Of a stretch of DNA of 64,000 nucleotides, positions 62,169-64,000 are shown piece after piece. The stretch is from Sulfopaludibacter sp035606355 (GTDB lineage Bacteria > Acidobacteriota > Terriglobia > Bryobacterales > Bryobacteraceae). Made by a program: the position numbers and the translations under genes. Where the stretch lies: contig DATNFO010000007.1 of the NCBI GenBank assembly GCA_035606355.1, forward strand, positions 74,852 through 138,851. Direction: 5' to 3'. The notes under the pieces are model-generated. The model made no database searches. It saw nothing but the letters and a program-made list of their open reading frames with translations, and had not been told where the DNA came from. The first letter of the stretch is position 1. Each line of letters starts with the position of its first letter.

Positions 62169-62284
62169 GCGCAACGCCTGCGTAAGATTCGCGCAAGATT
62201 TCCGCAACGGCAGACAGGACTGCTGGCTTTCTCGAATGAGAATTACGCAAGGCGTGCACAACGCGCGTGCAACTTTGGCGTAAG
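62169..62284. promoter_or_regulatory. eight heptamer sites spaced 11 bp apart
   Basis: Copies of a GCGYAAS-like heptamer begin at 62169 (GCGCAAC), 62180 (GCGTAAG), 62191 (GCGCAAG), 62202 (CCGCAAC), then 62245 (ACGCAAG), 62256 (GCACAAC), 62267 (GTGCAAC) and 62278 (GCGTAAG). Spacing within each block of four is exactly 11 bp and the blocks are 43 bp apart. All face the same way. The array lies between divergent genes, so it looks like an operator for a cooperatively binding regulator. The rest of 62091-62487 shows no gene. Confidence 0.7.
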
Positions 62285-62371
62285 GATGGGGTGCAAAAAA
62301 AATTTGGGTGCGCTAAATCGGTCGCGTCAGGTTCTGCTCAGCGTCCGGCTTGGCCCTCGCGGCTTATCGAT

Positions 62372-62400
62372 CCCGTGCGCTTGCCGTGCGCACAGGTAAT
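62372..62400. repeat. degenerate second copy of the CCCGTGCGC palindrome
   Basis: CCCGTGCGC followed by CCGTGCGCACAGGTAAT resembles the palindrome at 55717-55741 and its downstream GTTACAG. It lies about 90 bp before the excisionase-like gene at 62488. A shared binding protein is inferred. Confidence 0.5.
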
Positions 62401-62487
62401 AGAATTAACGTGATTTTTTCGTGGTTTACCGAATGTCTGATACATTTCTGTTAGTCCGTGTACTGTGACTCCATAACGTGAATTAGC

Positions 62488-62685
62488 ATGAGCGAACTAC
62501 TGACCCCAAAGGAAGTCGCGGCGATCAGGCGAACAAGCCCGAACTGCCTGGCACAGGAGAGGCGCAGCGGTCGCGGGCCGATGTGGATCCGGGACGGTCC
62601 GCGTAGAATTCGCTATCCCGCACGGGAACTCGCCGAGTACATGCGGTCGCTGCCGCGCGGGGGCGCGCAAAGACCTAAAGCGTAA
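62488..62685 (+). CDS. excisionase/MerR-like HTH protein
   Basis: The 65-residue protein has the compact winged helix of excisionase-type (HTH_17) proteins: LLTPKEVAAIRRTSPNCLAQ, RRSGRGPMWIRDGPRRIRYP, ARELAEYMRS. Such proteins direct excision or act as small regulators. No integrase is seen in the window. No clear Shine-Dalgarno site precedes the ATG. Confidence 0.72.
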   Translation: MSELLTPKEVAAIRRTSPNCLAQERRSGRGPMWIRDGPRRIRYPARELAEYMRSLPRGGAQRPKA

Positions 62686-62784
62686 GTTACGATCTCGTGC
62701 GGCTAAGCCGCGAGCTGATAGCTCTACCCTTGTCGGACGCCCGGCACTCTCTCGAAGGTTGTAACGCCACCACTCTATCTCGAA

Positions 62785-63135
62785 ATGTCACGGCATAAGC
62801 AGAACGACATCCGCATCTTGAACCCGATCGCCGGGCGCGGTTACACGAGCCAGAAGAAGGCGCAGCAGTATGTCGATGACGGGCGCGCCGATTACGTTAC
62901 TGACGATCACGGCCGCCGGCGGGCGCTGCGGTTTCGGGAGAACGACCCGCGGAACCAGCGCGCTGCGCTGCACGTGGAGCTGAGGCTGACGGAATACGAT
63001 ATCGCGTCGAGCAGTGGGTGCGCGTCGATCGATCAGATTCGGCATCTGCCGTTTGCCGGCGATCCGCTTCGCGTTCTCATGCTGCCGACCAAGCGAACGA
63101 AACGCACGCCTGCGCGCTCTCGCCTCGCGTGCTAA
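62785..63135 (+). CDS. hypothetical protein
   Basis: The 116-residue protein (MSRHKQNDIRILNPIAGRGY start) has a basic N-terminal part with GYTSQKKAQQYVDDGRADYV and a Lys/Arg-rich tail. I recognise no family. It precedes the prohead protease-like gene by 37 bases and may be a head-module accessory protein. No strong Shine-Dalgarno site is visible. Confidence 0.55.
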   Translation: MSRHKQNDIRILNPIAGRGYTSQKKAQQYVDDGRADYVTDDHGRRRALRFRENDPRNQRAALHVELRLTEYDIASSSGCASIDQIRHLPFAGDPLRVLMLPTKRTKRTPARSRLAC

Positions 63136-63172
63136 GCGCCCGACTAAGGAATTGAGGAGTTGTTAGCCCGTG

Positions 63173-64000
63173 ATGAAAAAATATTTCGCCATCCAGAAAT
63201 TCGACGAGCGGAGCGGCTGTGTGTACGGCATCATGACCGCGGCAGAGCCCGACAAATCGGGCGAGATTTTCGATTACGCTGGTGGCGGCAAGGAAGCCGT
63301 CCAGCGCTGGAGCGCCGAAGCAGCACGCAGCACGACAGCGGCCGGGCTGGAGGTCAGCCGGGGGAACATCCGGCTGCAGCACGATTCGGGGAAAATCGCA
63401 GGAAAAGCGGTTCGCATCGACTACGATGATTCGGCGCAGACGATCGGCTTGTTGTCCAAGCCTGTAAATGAGGAGATCGCCGAGCTCATCCGCGGCGGGT
63501 TCGTGCGCGGGTATAGCATCGCCGGTGGGTATGACGCGCGGCGGTGCGACGAGTGCGGCGCCGACATGCTGGGACGCCGCGATAATTTTTGTGCGCGATG
63601 TAATCGCGACGTCTACGTGCGGTATGTTCCGCGGCTCGCGGAAGTGAGCTACGTGGACAATCCCTGCCTGGAGAGTGCGGTGTTCGCGTACGTGAAGGCG
63701 GATGGCACCACGGAGCTGCGAAAGTTCGCGAAAGGAGAAAACATGAAAGAGCATCTGGATAATCTGCGCCGGCAAGCGCGGAAGGTAGCGGACCAGCACC
63801 GTGCTGTCGCCGACGGTCACACAGAACTCGCGCGCGCCGCGGAAGGCCGCGCGGAACCCAAAGCGGCCAAGGCGCACCGGTCGATTGCGGAGTCCCACCG
63901 CGAGATCGCGAAAGCGCATGAGGAGCACGCAGACACACTGCGCGGGATGGCTACTGCCGGTGACGATCTGGGCGCGGACAAGAGTGTGACGGCCGATTTT
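63173..64000 (+). CDS. prohead protease-like protein with zinc-ribbon insertion, cut by window end
   Basis: The frame is open for 276 codons to the last base, so the gene is partial. The start ATG at 63173 is next to a GTG at 63170. Residues fit a phage prohead protease: a possible catalytic His in LQHDSG (His70) and a Ser in RGYSIAGGY (Ser115), followed by LAEVSYVDNP. Between them and the last strand is CDEC (125-128) and CARC (140-143), a zinc ribbon not usual for the family. After residue about 190 comes a helical Ala/His/Glu-rich region, perhaps a scaffold (EIAKAHEEHADTLRGM). Confidence 0.7.
   Translation, partial: MKKYFAIQKFDERSGCVYGIMTAAEPDKSGEIFDYAGGGKEAVQRWSAEAARSTTAAGLEVSRGNIRLQHDSGKIAGKAVRIDYDDSAQTIGLLSKPVNEEIAELIRGGFVRGYSIAGGYDARRCDECGADMLGRRDNFCARCNRDVYVRYVPRLAEVSYVDNPCLESAVFAYVKADGTTELRKFAKGENMKEHLDNLRRQARKVADQHRAVADGHTELARAAEGRAEPKAAKAHRSIAESHREIAKAHEEHADTLRGMATAGDDLGADKSVTADF

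Larger units (their letters stand above)
54950..64000 (+). mobile_element. left part of a prophage or phage-like element
   Basis: From about 55 kb gene style changes to short, close-packed genes with phage functions: replication protein, fibre-like protein, DUF5681 small-terminase candidate, large terminase, excisionase-like HTH and a prohead protease-like protein. The last gene runs off the window. The left edge is set only by the end of pfkB (54905) and the structured region at 55071; no attachment site or integrase is visible. 54906-55070 shows no gene. Confidence 0.85.

Noticed and set aside
62161..62390. Xre-like frame reading IAQRLRKIRARFPQRQ
   Set aside because: It has no usable start codon and its repeated Arg/Gln residues follow from the 11-bp DNA repeats.

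Overview
The window is chromosomal DNA of a GC-rich Gram-negative bacterium, most likely an acidobacterium of the Solibacter/Bryobacter type. The evidence is a secreted protein with the Solibacter-type C-terminal domain (TIGR03437), two very large Oar-like TonB-dependent receptors with an N-terminal carboxypeptidase-regulatory domain, a BlaR1-like metalloprotease carrying a GWxTD domain, a PadR gene with a permease-prefix-like partner, and many secreted proteins. The species was not established. I saw no rRNA or tRNA gene and no CRISPR array.

Layout. 0.2-6.2 kb: GNAT acetyltransferase, LURP-one-like protein, a PadR/membrane protein/SRPBCC operon, argG, and an amidohydrolase fused to a cyclophilin domain. 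6.2-10 kb is an untidy accessory stretch: clustered TTTCCGATAA repeats, small secreted or anchored proteins, an intact hicB beside a frameshifted hicA, and a stray copy of the argG 3' end in front of a lipoprotein gene. 10.2-14.7 kb is a housekeeping cluster: rsmB, rpe, a bamD-like gene, a response regulator and a YajQ-family gene. 14.7-15.0 kb holds tandem and palindromic repeats that recur at 32.9-33.1 kb. 15-27 kb: alpha/beta hydrolase, thymidine kinase, HAF-repeat protein, DEAD-box helicase, M14 peptidase, a BlaI/BlaR1-GWxTD pair and a TonB-dependent receptor. 27-33 kb (minus strand): double cyclophilin, argD and a giant GT2-GtrA-glycosyltransferase fusion. 33-39 kb (minus): AlkD-like protein, then a KaiC-like ATPase / histidine kinase / hybrid kinase operon. 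39-48.6 kb: degenerate receiver, FecR, BON and TIGR03437 proteins and a second receptor. 48.6-54.9 kb (minus): DUF892 protein and manganese catalase, then a PfkB kinase / glycosyltransferase / YbjQ / dapF-like / UDP-sugar dehydrogenase cluster.

From about 55.0 kb to the window end lies the left part of a prophage or phage-like element. It has a winged-helix replication protein with iteron-like repeats inside its own gene (a lambda O-like arrangement), a cold-shock-domain protein, a proteasome-like Ntn-hydrolase domain fused to a fibre-like beta repeat tail, a DUF5681-type small-terminase candidate, a large terminase with a C-terminal zinc ribbon, a divergent pair of minus-strand genes including a sigma-region-4-like protein, an excisionase-like HTH protein, and a prohead-protease-like protein with an inserted zinc ribbon that runs off the window. 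Between the divergent genes sits an array of eight heptamers spaced 11 bp apart. The element's right end, integrase and attachment sites are not in view.

The strongest candidates for something undescribed are the Ntn-hydrolase/fibre fusion, the origin-like array inside the replication gene, and the 11-bp phased operator-like array. Recurring themes elsewhere are unusual domain fusions, enzyme relatives lacking a canonical catalytic residue (DapF Cys to Ser, amidohydrolase HxH to NxH), and regulator promoters lying almost on the start codon, which suggests leaderless mRNAs.
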